A stretch of DNA of 64,000 bases from CAZSSM01 sp964609385 (GTDB taxonomy: Bacteria > Planctomycetota > Planctomycetia > Isosphaerales > Isosphaeraceae), in contig CAZSSM010000024.1 in the NCBI GenBank assembly GCA_964609385.1, positions 17,544-81,543 on the forward strand, in the 5' to 3' direction. The translations under genes were made by a program, and so were the position numbers. Below the pieces are notes generated by a model that saw only the letters and a program-made list of their open reading frames with translations, was not told the DNA's origin and did no database searches. How positions within the stretch are numbered: the first letter of the stretch is position 1; every line of letters starts with the position of its first letter. This document shows positions 37,765 through 47,273 of the stretch, one piece after another.

Positions 37765-39951
37765 ATGACTGCGAATCCCTCGACGACGGAGATCAAGCGG
37801 ACTGCATCGCCCCTCGGCCAGCCCCACCAGCTCGACGGCCGGGCGATTTCAGTGACGCGCGGTCGGCCCCGACCGCTTGGACCGTCCCGCGACGACCATG
37901 GCGTCAACTTCGCGGTGGTTTGCGGATACGCCACCACGCTCTGGATCGTCCTGGCCCGGCCCGATCACGACCAAATCGAGTTGGAGATTCAGCTCGACCC
38001 GCTCCGACACCGGACTGGCGATCACTGGCACGTCCACTTGGCTGGGCTCCCCGAGCCGATCGGCTACGGCTTCCGCGCCCTCGGGCCGACCCACCGAGGC
38101 CAGCCGATCGACCCGACCGCGATTCTGATCGACCCATATGCCGGAGGCGTGGCCAACGGGCGCCCTTGGGGTCATCCCAGCCCGTCGATGCAGCTCAGCC
38201 TCTTCCCTGCCCGCGTTGAGCCGGAAGAAGATCCAATCGACGAGGTCCAGCCGCCCAGAATCCCTTGGGAAGACACGATCCTCTACGAACTCCACGTCCG
38301 TGGGTACACCATCGACGACTCGGCCAAGGTCGATGCGCCCGGGACCTTCAACGGCCTGACGGAAAAACTTCACTACCTCAAGGAACTCGGCATCACCGCC
38401 ATCGAGCTGATGCCCATCGATGAGTTCGACGAGAACGATTGCCCGTTCCACAACCCCTTAACCGGGCAGCAGAACAACAACTATTGGGGCTATAACACGA
38501 TCGCCTACGGGGCGCCTAAGGCGGCCTACACGCGCGATCCCCAGGCTCCGGTCGGGGCTTGGCCCGAATTCCGTAACCTCGTCCGCGCCGCGCACCGCGC
38601 CGGGATCGAGGTTGTCCTCGACGTCGTCTACAACCACACTGCCGAGGGGAATCAGGACGGACCCACCCTCTGCTTCCGTGGTCTCGATCAAAACCTCTAT
38701 TATATGGTTGATGATCACGAAAACTACATGAATTTCACAGGCTGTGGCAATACCGTCAACACCAATGCCCCGCTCGTCCGCAACTTTATGGTCGATCGGC
38801 TCCGAGACCTCGTGGAGCGGGGTGAGGTGGACGGTTTCCGCTTCGACCTGGCCGCGATCCATTGTCGAGCCGACGGGGGGAAAGTCCTCGAGAACCCGCC
38901 GGTCGTCGAGGAACTCAGCGGCGACGGCCTGCTCCGTCAGACCAAGCTGATCGCCGAGCCTTGGGACGCCGCAGGGCTCTACCTGGTCGGGAACTTCCCC
39001 CAAGGCCATCGCTGGCGCGAGTGGAACGACCGCTTTCGCGACGACATCCGGCGCTTTTGGCGTGGCGATCCGGGCATGACCCCCGCCATGGCCACCCGGA
39101 TCTGCGGGAGCCAAGACCTCTACGATGGCCGAAGCCCGCTCCACTCGGTCAACTTCATCACCAGCCACGATGGCTTCACCCTGGCCGACCTGATCAGCTT
39201 CAACGAGAAACACAACGAGGCCAATGGCGAAGGCAACCGGGACGGGCACGACGCCAATTATTCCTGGAACTGTGGCGCAGAGGGTCCCACCGACAAGGAG
39301 GAAGTCCTTGAACTCCGACGACGACAAGCCCGCAACCTGATGGCCACCCTCTTGATCAGTCAGGGCGTGCCGATGATCCTCGGCGGTGATGAGTTCTTGA
39401 GGACCCAGGAAGGCAACAACAACGCCTGGTGCCAGGACAACCCGATTAGTTGGGTCGACTGGACCTTGGCCGTCGAGAACGCCGACTTCCTACGCTTCAC
39501 AAAGCAGGTCATCCAACTTCGGCAGCGACACCCCTCGCTCCGGAGGCGAACCTTTCTGGTCGGCGAGGCCAAGCAAAACCGACCGCCGGATATCATCTGG
39601 CACGGGACCAAACCCTGTCGGCCCGACTTCTCGGAGGCCAGCCGCGCTTTGGCCTTCACCCTGGACGGCCGACGCTGCGATCGGCCCGGCGTGATCGACC
39701 GCGACATCTACATCGCGATGAACGCCTACTGGGAACCATTGACGTTCCAGATCCCCGCTTCGCCCTCAGGACGCCCTTGGCGACGCGTGGTCGATACCAG
39801 TCTCGCCTCCCCAGAGGATGCCGTTGGCCTCGACGAAGGGCCGGTTGTCCCAGTCATGAAGCCCTACACGCTCCAGGCTCGGTCGATGATCATCCTCGTC
39901 TCCGACGAATCACTGGCGAACTTCGGACGAGCCTTGGCCGTTCGAGTCTGA
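37765..39951 (+). CDS. glgX: Glycogen debranching enzyme, GlgX/isoamylase type
   Basis: This protein of about 728 residues is a GH13 alpha-amylase-superfamily enzyme. An N-terminal CBM48-like domain is followed by the barrel with LYELHVRGYT, GITAIELMPIDEF, DVVYNHTAEG, the nucleophile Asp in VDGFRFDLA, the acid/base Glu in LIAEPWDA and FITSHDGFT (third catalytic Asp). The layout fits GlgX, which cuts alpha-1,6 branches of phosphorylase-limited glycogen. ATG 37765 has GAGGA 4 bases upstream; longer in-frame sequence to 37339 is rejected. No other glg genes are in the window. Nested hairpins follow its stop. Confidence 0.93.
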   Translation: MTANPSTTEIKRTASPLGQPHQLDGRAISVTRGRPRPLGPSRDDHGVNFAVVCGYATTLWIVLARPDHDQIELEIQLDPLRHRTGDHWHVHLAGLPEPIGYGFRALGPTHRGQPIDPTAILIDPYAGGVANGRPWGHPSPSMQLSLFPARVEPEEDPIDEVQPPRIPWEDTILYELHVRGYTIDDSAKVDAPGTFNGLTEKLHYLKELGITAIELMPIDEFDENDCPFHNPLTGQQNNNYWGYNTIAYGAPKAAYTRDPQAPVGAWPEFRNLVRAAHRAGIEVVLDVVYNHTAEGNQDGPTLCFRGLDQNLYYMVDDHENYMNFTGCGNTVNTNAPLVRNFMVDRLRDLVERGEVDGFRFDLAAIHCRADGGKVLENPPVVEELSGDGLLRQTKLIAEPWDAAGLYLVGNFPQGHRWREWNDRFRDDIRRFWRGDPGMTPAMATRICGSQDLYDGRSPLHSVNFITSHDGFTLADLISFNEKHNEANGEGNRDGHDANYSWNCGAEGPTDKEEVLELRRRQARNLMATLLISQGVPMILGGDEFLRTQEGNNNAWCQDNPISWVDWTLAVENADFLRFTKQVIQLRQRHPSLRRRTFLVGEAKQNRPPDIIWHGTKPCRPDFSEASRALAFTLDGRRCDRPGVIDRDIYIAMNAYWEPLTFQIPASPSGRPWRRVVDTSLASPEDAVGLDEGPVVPVMKPYTLQARSMIILVSDESLANFGRALAVRV

Positions 39952-40002
39952 GCGAGGCGTCATGAGAACCAGACCTCGCTCCGAACTTATGTGTGGAGCG
40001 AG
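39950..40002 (+). repeat. Alternative-pairing hairpin set after glgX
   Basis: GAGCGAGG (39950-39957), CCTCGCTCC (39974-39982) and GGAGCGAG (39995-40002) can form either of two exclusive 8-bp stems because they share the central arm. The first arm overlaps the glgX stop codon region. No T-tract follows. Confidence 0.55.
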
Positions 40003-40017
40003 ATCTCGGTTGAATAG

Positions 40018-40051
40018 AAAAGCATGACTCGAATCGAAGGGTCGTGCTTTC
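40018..40051 (-). terminator. Terminator hairpin after rpmB
   Basis: AAAGCATGAC (40019-40028) pairs with GTCGTGCTTT (40041-40050) over 10 bp with one G:U. On the minus strand the stem ends in a T-rich stretch (TTTTCTATTC), fitting an intrinsic terminator for the rpmF-rpmB transcript. It also stops glgX read-through. Confidence 0.6.
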
Positions 40052-40118
40052 AGCAAACTGCCCTTATGGGCGGAGCAGCCACGAAACGGCGACGGGGCCC
40101 AGAGATTCCTCGAACCGA

Positions 40119-40439
40119 TCAGATGGGATACAGATGGCCCATCTCTTCGCGAGCCTGTCGGCTCCCCTTGGAAGCCTTGATCAGCGGGAATGTCTGCATC
40201 TTGCCGTCGACCTCAAGGGTGATCTTGCCGCTCCGGATGACCGAGGTCGCCACGCGAATCCGCTTGACCTCGCCGTTCGGCAGCCAGATCCGGATATGCT
40301 GGAGGTTGGCCCGGAACTTCCGTCGCGAGATCCCGGTAACCTTGGTACCAACACCGCCCAGGTACTTCTTCTTACCCCGCGTGGTGATGTGGTTTCCGAA
40401 CGAGGTCTTCTTGCCGGAGACTTGACAGACGCGTCCCAT
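40119..40439 (-). CDS. rpmB: 50S ribosomal protein bL28
   Basis: This 106-residue basic protein begins GRVCQVSGKKTSFGNHI and continues through SRRKFRANLQHIRIWLP, the bL28 signature region. Most bacterial bL28 proteins are 62-78 residues, so this one carries an internal expansion and a roughly 30-residue C-terminal extension (KASKGSRQAREEMGHLYPI). It sits 5 bases downstream of rpmF on the same strand, so the two are cotranscribed. A terminator candidate at 40018-40051 follows. Confidence 0.93.
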   Translation of the reverse strand: MGRVCQVSGKKTSFGNHITTRGKKKYLGGVGTKVTGISRRKFRANLQHIRIWLPNGEVKRIRVATSVIRSGKITLEVDGKMQTFPLIKASKGSRQAREEMGHLYPI

Positions 40440-40444
40440 CGAAC

Positions 40445-40633
40445 TCAGTCCTCCTTATCGAGCTTGATGATCTGCCGACCCTTATACATGCCGCAGGCCG
40501 GGCAGATCGTGTGTCGCGGTGTCAGTGCCTGACAATCCGGGCAACGGATCAGGGTGCGTTGCAGGCGGATCCCGTCGTGACTCCGACGCATCCCCTTCTT
40601 CGATTTCGACGTCCTACGCTTCGGTACGGCCAC
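40445..40633 (-). CDS. rpmF: 50S ribosomal protein bL32
   Basis: This protein of about 62 residues has the bL32 start AVPKRRTSKSKKGMRRSH and a zinc-ribbon CPDC...CPACG (four-cysteine type). The GTG at 40633 yields the standard MAVPKRR beginning; a longer in-frame opening would add an unrelated N-terminus. A GAGG lies just before the start. The gene leads a two-gene operon with rpmB. Confidence 0.93.
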   Translation of the reverse strand: MAVPKRRTSKSKKGMRRSHDGIRLQRTLIRCPDCQALTPRHTICPACGMYKGRQIIKLDKED

Positions 40634-40816
40634 GGCCTCAGCCCAGTCTAGAAAACAGGTTGCGGCGGACACAAACCACGCGGCTGATCTAACCGAGAAT
40701 ACGTCCGCTCAGAGCATGAGAAAATCTCAAAATACGAACGACGCGCCAAAACGATCAAGGCCAAAAATGGGGCAGGTCAAAAGGACCGAAGTGCCGAAAT
40801 CGCGCGAACGAAATCT

Positions 40817-42364
40817 TCAAGGACTAGGGAACCGTCGAGCGATCACGATTAAACCAACACCAAGAGCAAGCAGACCAAGACCATTCGGCTCCGGAATGAC
40901 TGTAGAGTTCGGGGTCAATCGATAAATGGACCCGGCGCCCCAGTCGGCTACGAGCAGCCCGCCTTGGCCATCCTTGAGCGCGTCCAACGGGGCGTCGAAC
41001 CCTTCGGCGACCTGGAAAACCCGACCGCTGCTCATCTGAACCAGCACCAGGTCGGCGAAGGTCAACGTGTCCTCGCCTGGACCGCTTTCCGAAACGTCGT
41101 CGGTGAACCGCGTGATGAAGGCGAACTCCTCGAGACCGTCGCCGATGATCCCGGTCAGATTCAGCGTGGCGAAGTCGAACCCGTTGGACGAGGAGTGCGG
41201 CCCGAGCCCGACCAGTTCCTCACTGCTAGTCTCTTGGAGGGCCTGTTGGCGCTCCAACCAGGTCGTGTCGAGCGGGTCCAGGTTGTCGAAGGTGATCGAG
41301 TCGACGTCGAGGTTCAGACCGGGCAGATCGCCACTGTTCGGATCGCGGAAGCCGGTGTTGTCGTAGCCATAGTCTCCCCCTTCGACGGCTCGAAAGAATT
41401 GGTCGTGAACGTCGTTGGAGAAGTCGTCGTCGAGTTGGTCGCGCGGGTTGGGTTCACTGCTGCCATCGCCGTTGCTGTTGGACCGGCTGTAGTTGTTCGT
41501 GAAGTGCAATGCGCCCGATTCATCGACCGCCAAGCCAAAGGGATTCCGTGTGCCTCCGGAGTGGACCGTCAGCCGGCCGGGATCGTCAACGAGATAGGGC
41601 GAGGCGTCGTCGAGGAAGTCGAGGCCGGATAACAGGTTGCCGTCGGCGTCCGTCAACTGGGCCGCGTGATCGAGGTCGGGAACCGCGTTGAGATCGCGAA
41701 TCCAGGCGATCGACCCGCCATAGCTGGTCTCGCCGCGCGTGTTTCCTTCACCCCCCGCGAAAAACCCGCTTCCCCCGAAATCGTCGATCGTCCCACCACT
41801 CAGGAGACCATCGCGACCGTTCATCGTCCGGATCCCGATGCCGGTGTAGAGGGTGTCGTCGACGATCTGAATCTGGTTGACCTGGTGGTCGCCTCCGGGA
41901 ATCCCGTCGACCAAGTTGAAGGCAGTCTCGCCCAGTTCGCCCCAGAACCCGTCGCCGTCGAGGTCACTAAACCGAGCCAGGCGCGACTCGCGTCGGCTCA
42001 CGGGCGCCGCGGTCGTGTAGAGATGCTCGGTCCCGTCGTCGGCGGTGTGGAAGGCCAATCCCAGACCGCTCACGCCAGACGAACGCAAGTCGTCGAACCG
42101 CCCGGTCGTCGTGTTCCATGCCAGGCTCGTCACGCCGAACCCGTTGTTCGAGCTGCCAACATAGAGCCGACCATCCGGTCCCCAGGTCATCTGGGAGGGA
42201 TTGACCAGCCCGTCGGCAACTTGCTCGATCGTGAAGCGGTCGCCGAACCGACCGACCAAGACCGGCGACGCCTCGACAGGCCACGATCCGATCCCAAGCC
42301 CCAGGACGATGAACAAACCGACAATCGACCCACGCACTCCATTCCAACTGCATAGCCGCTTCAT
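40817..42364 (-). CDS. PEP-CTERM protein with sorbosone dehydrogenase-like beta-propeller
   Basis: This protein of about 515 residues has a signal peptide (VGLFIVLGLGIGSW), a propeller-like body and a C-terminal PEP-CTERM sorting tail (VIPEPNGLGLLALGVGLIVIA, then basic residues). Body motifs NPFGLAVDESGALHF and GGDYGYD recur in glucose/sorbosone dehydrogenase-like propellers, and similar strings occur in the divergent cytochrome-linked protein at 42665. The tail is recognised by exosortase, which anchors or releases the protein at the cell surface; no exosortase gene is in the window. ATG 42364 follows GGAAGAGGAGG. Confidence 0.85.
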   Translation of the reverse strand: MKRLCSWNGVRGSIVGLFIVLGLGIGSWPVEASPVLVGRFGDRFTIEQVADGLVNPSQMTWGPDGRLYVGSSNNGFGVTSLAWNTTTGRFDDLRSSGVSGLGLAFHTADDGTEHLYTTAAPVSRRESRLARFSDLDGDGFWGELGETAFNLVDGIPGGDHQVNQIQIVDDTLYTGIGIRTMNGRDGLLSGGTIDDFGGSGFFAGGEGNTRGETSYGGSIAWIRDLNAVPDLDHAAQLTDADGNLLSGLDFLDDASPYLVDDPGRLTVHSGGTRNPFGLAVDESGALHFTNNYSRSNSNGDGSSEPNPRDQLDDDFSNDVHDQFFRAVEGGDYGYDNTGFRDPNSGDLPGLNLDVDSITFDNLDPLDTTWLERQQALQETSSEELVGLGPHSSSNGFDFATLNLTGIIGDGLEEFAFITRFTDDVSESGPGEDTLTFADLVLVQMSSGRVFQVAEGFDAPLDALKDGQGGLLVADWGAGSIYRLTPNSTVIPEPNGLGLLALGVGLIVIARRFPSP

Positions 42365-42664
42365 CCGACGACCTCCTCTTCCGTCAAGCCAACATGCAAC
42401 GAAACTCCTCTTCTTCGACCGTCGAAGGCCGTCCATATTCCCACGACGTTCGCAAAACCTCCACATCGGCTCCATATCGGACAGGTTTCATGCGTCCCGA
42501 TCCTGATCTCCCCCCGTCTGATCCCATCGCATGAGACCGTTCACGAACCGGTCGTTGCTTGAGGGCGAAGCCGTGTCTGGGACAGAAAGTCTCGAGCGAG
42601 TAGATTGGAATAGTGGAGTGGCCGCCCATTCAGGACGAACGACGAGACGCGGGACCTGCCGACG

Positions 42665-45322
42665 ATGACGCGATGGACGATCACGAACATCCTGGCAATG
42701 ACATTCCTGGGCGGTTCGGCCTTGGCGACGGCCCCGTCGAGTGAGCCGATCGTCCATGATGACCGGCTGGAAATTCGGCTCTTCCTGGAAGACCCGGAGA
42801 TCGTCACTCCGATCGGCTTGGTCGTCGGTTCCGACGACCGAATCTACGTCCTGGAGTCGCATACCCACTCGCGTCCGGCGGACTACGATGGCCCCGAAGG
42901 CGATCGAGTCAAGGTCTTGGTCGATCGTGACGGGGACGGCCGTTGTGACGAGGTCACAGTCTTTGCCGAGGGGCTCGACGACGGGATGAACTTAGCCGTC
43001 TCACCCGACGGGATGCTGTACATCGTTTGCGCAGGGGCGGTCTTCGCCTTGCCCGACCGCGACGGTGATGGGCGTTGCGACGGCCCCGAGCCGATCCTCG
43101 AGGTGATCTCGGAGGAGCGTTACGATCACAACCGCCTCCTCTCCTTGGTCTTTGATGCCCAGGGGTGGCTCTACGTCGGCCGTGGGAACATGTCGAGTCG
43201 GGCCTACACCATCCGAGGAACCGACGGGTCGGAAGTCGTTGGCTACGGCGATGGTGGCAACATCGTGCGTTGCCGGCTCGACGGGTCGCAGGTTAACGAG
43301 TACGCCACAGGGTTCTGGAACCCGTTCGGCTTGGCCTTCGATCGAGCCGGCCGTTTGCTCTGCGTCGACAACGACCCCGACGCGCGGGGCCCGAACCGAC
43401 TCCTCCACATCGTTCCCGGTGGTGACTACGGCTATCGTTCCCTCTTCGGCGGCGGGGGTAATCATCCTTTCCAAGGGTGGGACGGAGATCTGCCCGGCAC
43501 CTTGCCAATGATCCAAGGGACCGGCGAGGCTCCCTCGGGCCTGATCGCTGCTCGACGCACAGCGCTACCGCACGAATATCGCGACGCCATCCTGGTGACC
43601 GTCTGGAACGAGCACACGATCGAGCGGCACGACCTGAAGCCTCAAGGCGCCTCGGTCGTCGCAGAGCGTTCGGTCCTCATCGAGGGACCGCAGGACTTCC
43701 GGCCCGTCGCCCTGGCTGCCGACCGCCTCGGAAACCTCTATGTCTCTGACTGGGTCAAGGTGGACTATCCGAATCATGGTCACGGACGGATCTGGCGAAT
43801 CGCGGCTCGGGACGGGGCGGTGACCAACGCCAATCTCATGACACCACGATCCGAGTTCGAAGACCCGGTCGCTGACCCGGGTGTCGACGCCCTCAATGGT
43901 TGGGAATCCGCAGCCGATCTCCGTGTTGAGACGTTCATCCGTGCCCTGGACGGTGACGATCCGTTCCTCCGACACGCCGCCACTCGGGCGTTGGTCGACA
44001 GACTAGACCTCATCGAGTTCCTCCGCGATCACGAATCGCCCCAGGTCCGACTGGCCGTGCTTTTGGCGACCCAGAACGCAGGCCAGCCGTTGACCGCCGA
44101 AGACGCCGCGCGTTGGTTGGCTGACCAGGACCTGGAAGTCCGACGCGCGGCGCTGCTTTGGGCTGGGTTCGCCCTGCCGATCACCGATCGGGACTTGCTT
44201 GACCGGGCCATCGACTCCGTCGAGGTGACCGGAACCCTTTTCGACACCTATTTGGCGGCCGTCGAGATGGTCAACGCGACCTTCCGAGACGGCTACCTCC
44301 AGCAGGCCGCGTCGATGTCGAGGCAGATCCCACGTCCAACCGAGCCCGGCCTGTTGTTGCGGATCGTCAGGGACGAAACGCGTCCGGCCACCGTCCGTGC
44401 GCGGGCCGTCGACCGCCTCACCCTCGACGATCTTCCAAGGGCCGAATCGCTCCTGATCGACCTGGCAGACGCGAAGGATCGACGGCTCGCACGCGCCGCC
44501 GTGACCCGCTTGGCCGAACTGGATTCCCCCCCAAGCCGCCGACGCCTCGCATCCTTGATCACCGACGATCAGGCCCCCATCGAGTTGCGAATCGCCGCGC
44601 TGCGGGCTGCTTCGGCTGCGAATGCGGTCGATCGATCTCGCTTGGCGAATCTGCTCACATACGGTGAGCGATCATTGCGATTGGAGGCAGCCAGGCTCCT
44701 CTCCGACTCGCGGGTCGATCCCGAGGTCCGCCACCTCTTCGAAGGTGTCGAGTCGAGCACTTCGGAGAACGATTCCCGATTGGCCAGTCAGGTTCGGTTC
44801 GCCCTCCGAGGACCCGACGATTCGAACCGTCCGGCAACTTTGGAAGCATGGCAAACCAGTTTGGCCACCGGCGGCGATCCGGAAGCGGGCCGTCGCGTGT
44901 TTCTCTCCGGACGCGCCACCTGCACGCAGTGCCACGCCCTCGACGGGCGTGGCGGGGCCTTGGGGCCGAACCTCGGAGGCATCGGCTCCTCTCGCAATCG
45001 GGATCAGATCGTCCGCGCCATCCTCGAGCCCTCCGAGGACTTCGCGCCCCAGTATCAGGCCTGGCTGATCGCCACCGATGACGGCTTGGTTCACACCGGG
45101 CTCCAGATCGACCACAAGGCCCGAGGCGCCATCGAAATGCTGACCACCGAAGGCCGAGTCGTCCGGTTCAAAGCCGAGCAGATCGAGGCCTATCGGGCCT
45201 CGCCCCAATCGATCATGCCCGAGGGTCTGGAGGCCAACCTCTCCGTCGAAGAGTTCCGTGACCTGGTCGCCTACCTCGAATCAGCCGGACGGATGCCGAC
45301 CGACGACGGACCAAACGATTGA
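42665..45322 (+). CDS. PVC-type membrane-bound dehydrogenase/heme-binding CxxCH protein
   Basis: This 885-residue exported protein has a signal peptide (ILAMTFLGGSALATA), a beta-propeller of TIGR02604-like type (residues about 30-370: PDGMLYIVCAG, NPFGLAFDRAGRL, GGDYGYRSLFG), HEAT-like helices (about 400-720) and a C-terminal c-type cytochrome domain with CTQCH. This order is characteristic of Planctomycetes and Verrucomicrobia. The function is not established; the cytochrome suggests periplasmic oxidation of carbohydrate-like substrates. The gene is divergent from the PEP-CTERM propeller. An SDR starts 108 bases downstream on the same strand, so a sugar-oxidation link is possible but inferred. 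Confidence 0.93.
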   Translation: MTRWTITNILAMTFLGGSALATAPSSEPIVHDDRLEIRLFLEDPEIVTPIGLVVGSDDRIYVLESHTHSRPADYDGPEGDRVKVLVDRDGDGRCDEVTVFAEGLDDGMNLAVSPDGMLYIVCAGAVFALPDRDGDGRCDGPEPILEVISEERYDHNRLLSLVFDAQGWLYVGRGNMSSRAYTIRGTDGSEVVGYGDGGNIVRCRLDGSQVNEYATGFWNPFGLAFDRAGRLLCVDNDPDARGPNRLLHIVPGGDYGYRSLFGGGGNHPFQGWDGDLPGTLPMIQGTGEAPSGLIAARRTALPHEYRDAILVTVWNEHTIERHDLKPQGASVVAERSVLIEGPQDFRPVALAADRLGNLYVSDWVKVDYPNHGHGRIWRIAARDGAVTNANLMTPRSEFEDPVADPGVDALNGWESAADLRVETFIRALDGDDPFLRHAATRALVDRLDLIEFLRDHESPQVRLAVLLATQNAGQPLTAEDAARWLADQDLEVRRAALLWAGFALPITDRDLLDRAIDSVEVTGTLFDTYLAAVEMVNATFRDGYLQQAASMSRQIPRPTEPGLLLRIVRDETRPATVRARAVDRLTLDDLPRAESLLIDLADAKDRRLARAAVTRLAELDSPPSRRRLASLITDDQAPIELRIAALRAASAANAVDRSRLANLLTYGERSLRLEAARLLSDSRVDPEVRHLFEGVESSTSENDSRLASQVRFALRGPDDSNRPATLEAWQTSLATGGDPEAGRRVFLSGRATCTQCHALDGRGGALGPNLGGIGSSRNRDQIVRAILEPSEDFAPQYQAWLIATDDGLVHTGLQIDHKARGAIEMLTTEGRVVRFKAEQIEAYRASPQSIMPEGLEANLSVEEFRDLVAYLESAGRMPTDDGPND

Positions 45323-45430
45323 CCCGTAGTCGGTCGCGGGACCATGATCAATCGAAGTCCATTCCTGTTCGGATGGACCGTGGTGGTAGGCCGTTGTGGC
45401 CTCGAAGGGGGATCTGGGAGTTCGGACCCG

Positions 45431-46225
45431 TTGAGCGATTCGACCTTACCCGGCAGCCTCGCGCGGTTCGACCTGACCAGTCGAACCGCGTTGGTGACCG
45501 GCTCGACACGCGGCTTGGGCCAAACCATGGCCGTCGCCCTGGCCTCGGCAGGGGCACGGATCGTCGTCCACGCGAACCGAACCGACCCAGCGATGACCCT
45601 GGAGGCGATCGCCCAGGTCGCGCCGTCGTCGATCCCCGCGCCGTTCGTGGTTCATGGGGACCTAGCCGAACGACCAAGCCTCGACGCGTTGGTCGACCAG
45701 GTCGTTAAAGCGGTTGGCGTCCCCGACGTCCTGGTCAACAACGCTGGGATCACCGAGCGCCATCCGCCTGGAGAATTCCCGACGGCATCCTGGGATCGGA
45801 TCGTCGAAGTCAACATCAACGCGACGTTCCGCCTCTGCCAACGTTTCGGCAAGGGGATGCTGGAGCGTGGTCGCGGCAAGATCATCAACATGGCCTCACT
45901 GCTCTCGTTCACCGGCGGGACACGGGTCCCGGCCTACGCTGCGACCAAACATGCCGTGGCGGGCTTGACTAAAGCCCTCGCCAGCGATTGGGCCCCTCAT
46001 GGGCTTCACGTCAACGCGATTGCCCCAGGCTGGCTGGCCACCGACCTCAATGCCGACCTCCGCCACGACCCGGCGATCGGGCCTAAGCTCCTGGAGCGGA
46101 TCCCGATGGGCCGTTTCGGACGCCCCGACGACCTCGACGGGGCGATCGTCTTTCTCGCCTCAGATGCTTCGGACTTCGTCAACGGCGCTTTGTTGGTCGT
46201 CGACGGCGGATGGTCGGCCCGATAA
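45431..46225 (+). CDS. SDR family oxidoreductase (gluconate 5-dehydrogenase/KduD-like)
   Basis: This classical SDR of about 264 residues has TGSTRGLGQTMA for nucleotide binding, NNAGITERHPPGEF, the catalytic serine in NMASLLSF, YAATKHAVAGLTKALASDWAPHG (YxxxK) and a WLATDLN substrate-loop. Such sequences are typical of gluconate 5-dehydrogenase or 2-deoxy-gluconate dehydrogenase (KduD/IdnO-like) enzymes. The TTG at 45431 is favoured because it follows GGGAG and places the start 18 residues before the Rossmann glycines; ATG 45344 would add 29 odd residues. It lies after the PVC-type heme protein and before proC. Confidence 0.87.
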   Translation: MSDSTLPGSLARFDLTSRTALVTGSTRGLGQTMAVALASAGARIVVHANRTDPAMTLEAIAQVAPSSIPAPFVVHGDLAERPSLDALVDQVVKAVGVPDVLVNNAGITERHPPGEFPTASWDRIVEVNINATFRLCQRFGKGMLERGRGKIINMASLLSFTGGTRVPAYAATKHAVAGLTKALASDWAPHGLHVNAIAPGWLATDLNADLRHDPAIGPKLLERIPMGRFGRPDDLDGAIVFLASDASDFVNGALLVVDGGWSAR

Positions 46226-46317
46226 TCCTGATCTCGGCCCGCCCCTGAGGTTCTTCGGAGCCTCGATAGACCTCGTTCTCGTGATCCCCGAATCTCTAGA
46301 TTGGAGCGGGAACCCGC

Positions 46318-47184
46318 ATGAGTGTTGCACCTTCGAGTCCCTTGACGGGCCTGCGATGGGGATTCATCGGCGGGGGCCGGATGGCCCAGGCCCTGATCGT
46401 GGGGCTTTTGGAGTCGCGCGCGGCACAGCCCGAATCGGTTCGGGCCAGCGATGTCTCGAACCTCGCCTTGGAGACCCTGGCCCGCGACTATGGGATCGCC
46501 ACGTCGACCTCCAACCGCGAGGTCGCCCAACAGTCCGACTGCCTGGTCCTGGCCATCAAGCCGCAGGTGCTCGGCGCGGTTCTCTCCGAGCTGGCCCCAA
46601 GCCTCAATGCCGACCATCTGGTCATTTCGATTGTCGCTGGCGCGACCCTCTCCGGCCTGGAACAGGGGCTCGGCCCGCGCCCACGGTTGGTTCGCGTGAT
46701 GCCCAATACTCCCGCGCTGGTCGGCCAGGCCGCCACAGCCTACTGTCTGGGACCGCGCACCAATTTGCGTGACGAGCAGATCGTTCGCGCGATGTTCGAG
46801 GCCGTCGGCCGCGCAGTTTCCGTCCCCGAGCACCTCATGGATGCTGTCACCGGGCTCTCGGGCAGCGGTCCAGCCTATGTCTATGTGATGATCGAGGCGT
46901 TGATCGACGGCGGGGTTCGCGTCGGGTTGCCTCGATCGATCGCCACGGCCTTGGCGGCTCAGACCGTCCTGGGCGCGGCACGGATGGTCCTGGGCGATAG
47001 CGAAGGCGAAACGGTCCCCGGTCATCCCAGCCAGCTCAAAGACGCCGTGACCAGCCCTGGCGGCACAACCATCGCCGGACTGCACGCCTTGGAACGCGCC
47101 GGCTTCCGCGCCGCGCTCATGGATGCCGTCGAAGCCGCCACTCGACGATCCAGCGAGTTGGCCCAGATCGCCGATTCGCAATAA
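46318..47184 (+). CDS. proC: Pyrroline-5-carboxylate reductase
   Basis: This 288-residue protein performs the last proline step, reducing pyrroline-5-carboxylate with NAD(P)H. The N-terminus has the Rossmann motif GFIGGGRMAQALIVGLL, then the VRVMPNTPALVGQ block. The C-terminal dimerisation domain carries TGLSGSGPAYVYVMIEAL and the signature HPSQLKDAVTSPGGTTIAGLH. It is a little longer than average. It follows the SDR on the same strand after 92 bases, and no proA or proB is nearby. Confidence 0.96.
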   Translation: MSVAPSSPLTGLRWGFIGGGRMAQALIVGLLESRAAQPESVRASDVSNLALETLARDYGIATSTSNREVAQQSDCLVLAIKPQVLGAVLSELAPSLNADHLVISIVAGATLSGLEQGLGPRPRLVRVMPNTPALVGQAATAYCLGPRTNLRDEQIVRAMFEAVGRAVSVPEHLMDAVTGLSGSGPAYVYVMIEALIDGGVRVGLPRSIATALAAQTVLGAARMVLGDSEGETVPGHPSQLKDAVTSPGGTTIAGLHALERAGFRAALMDAVEAATRRSSELAQIADSQ

Positions 47185-47273
47185 CTTCCGCCTCAATCAG
47201 CGCTCCATACCCCCTTCGGTCGCACCGATCGTTCATCGATCCGTACGACTCGTCATGAATCGTGGACCATGCC

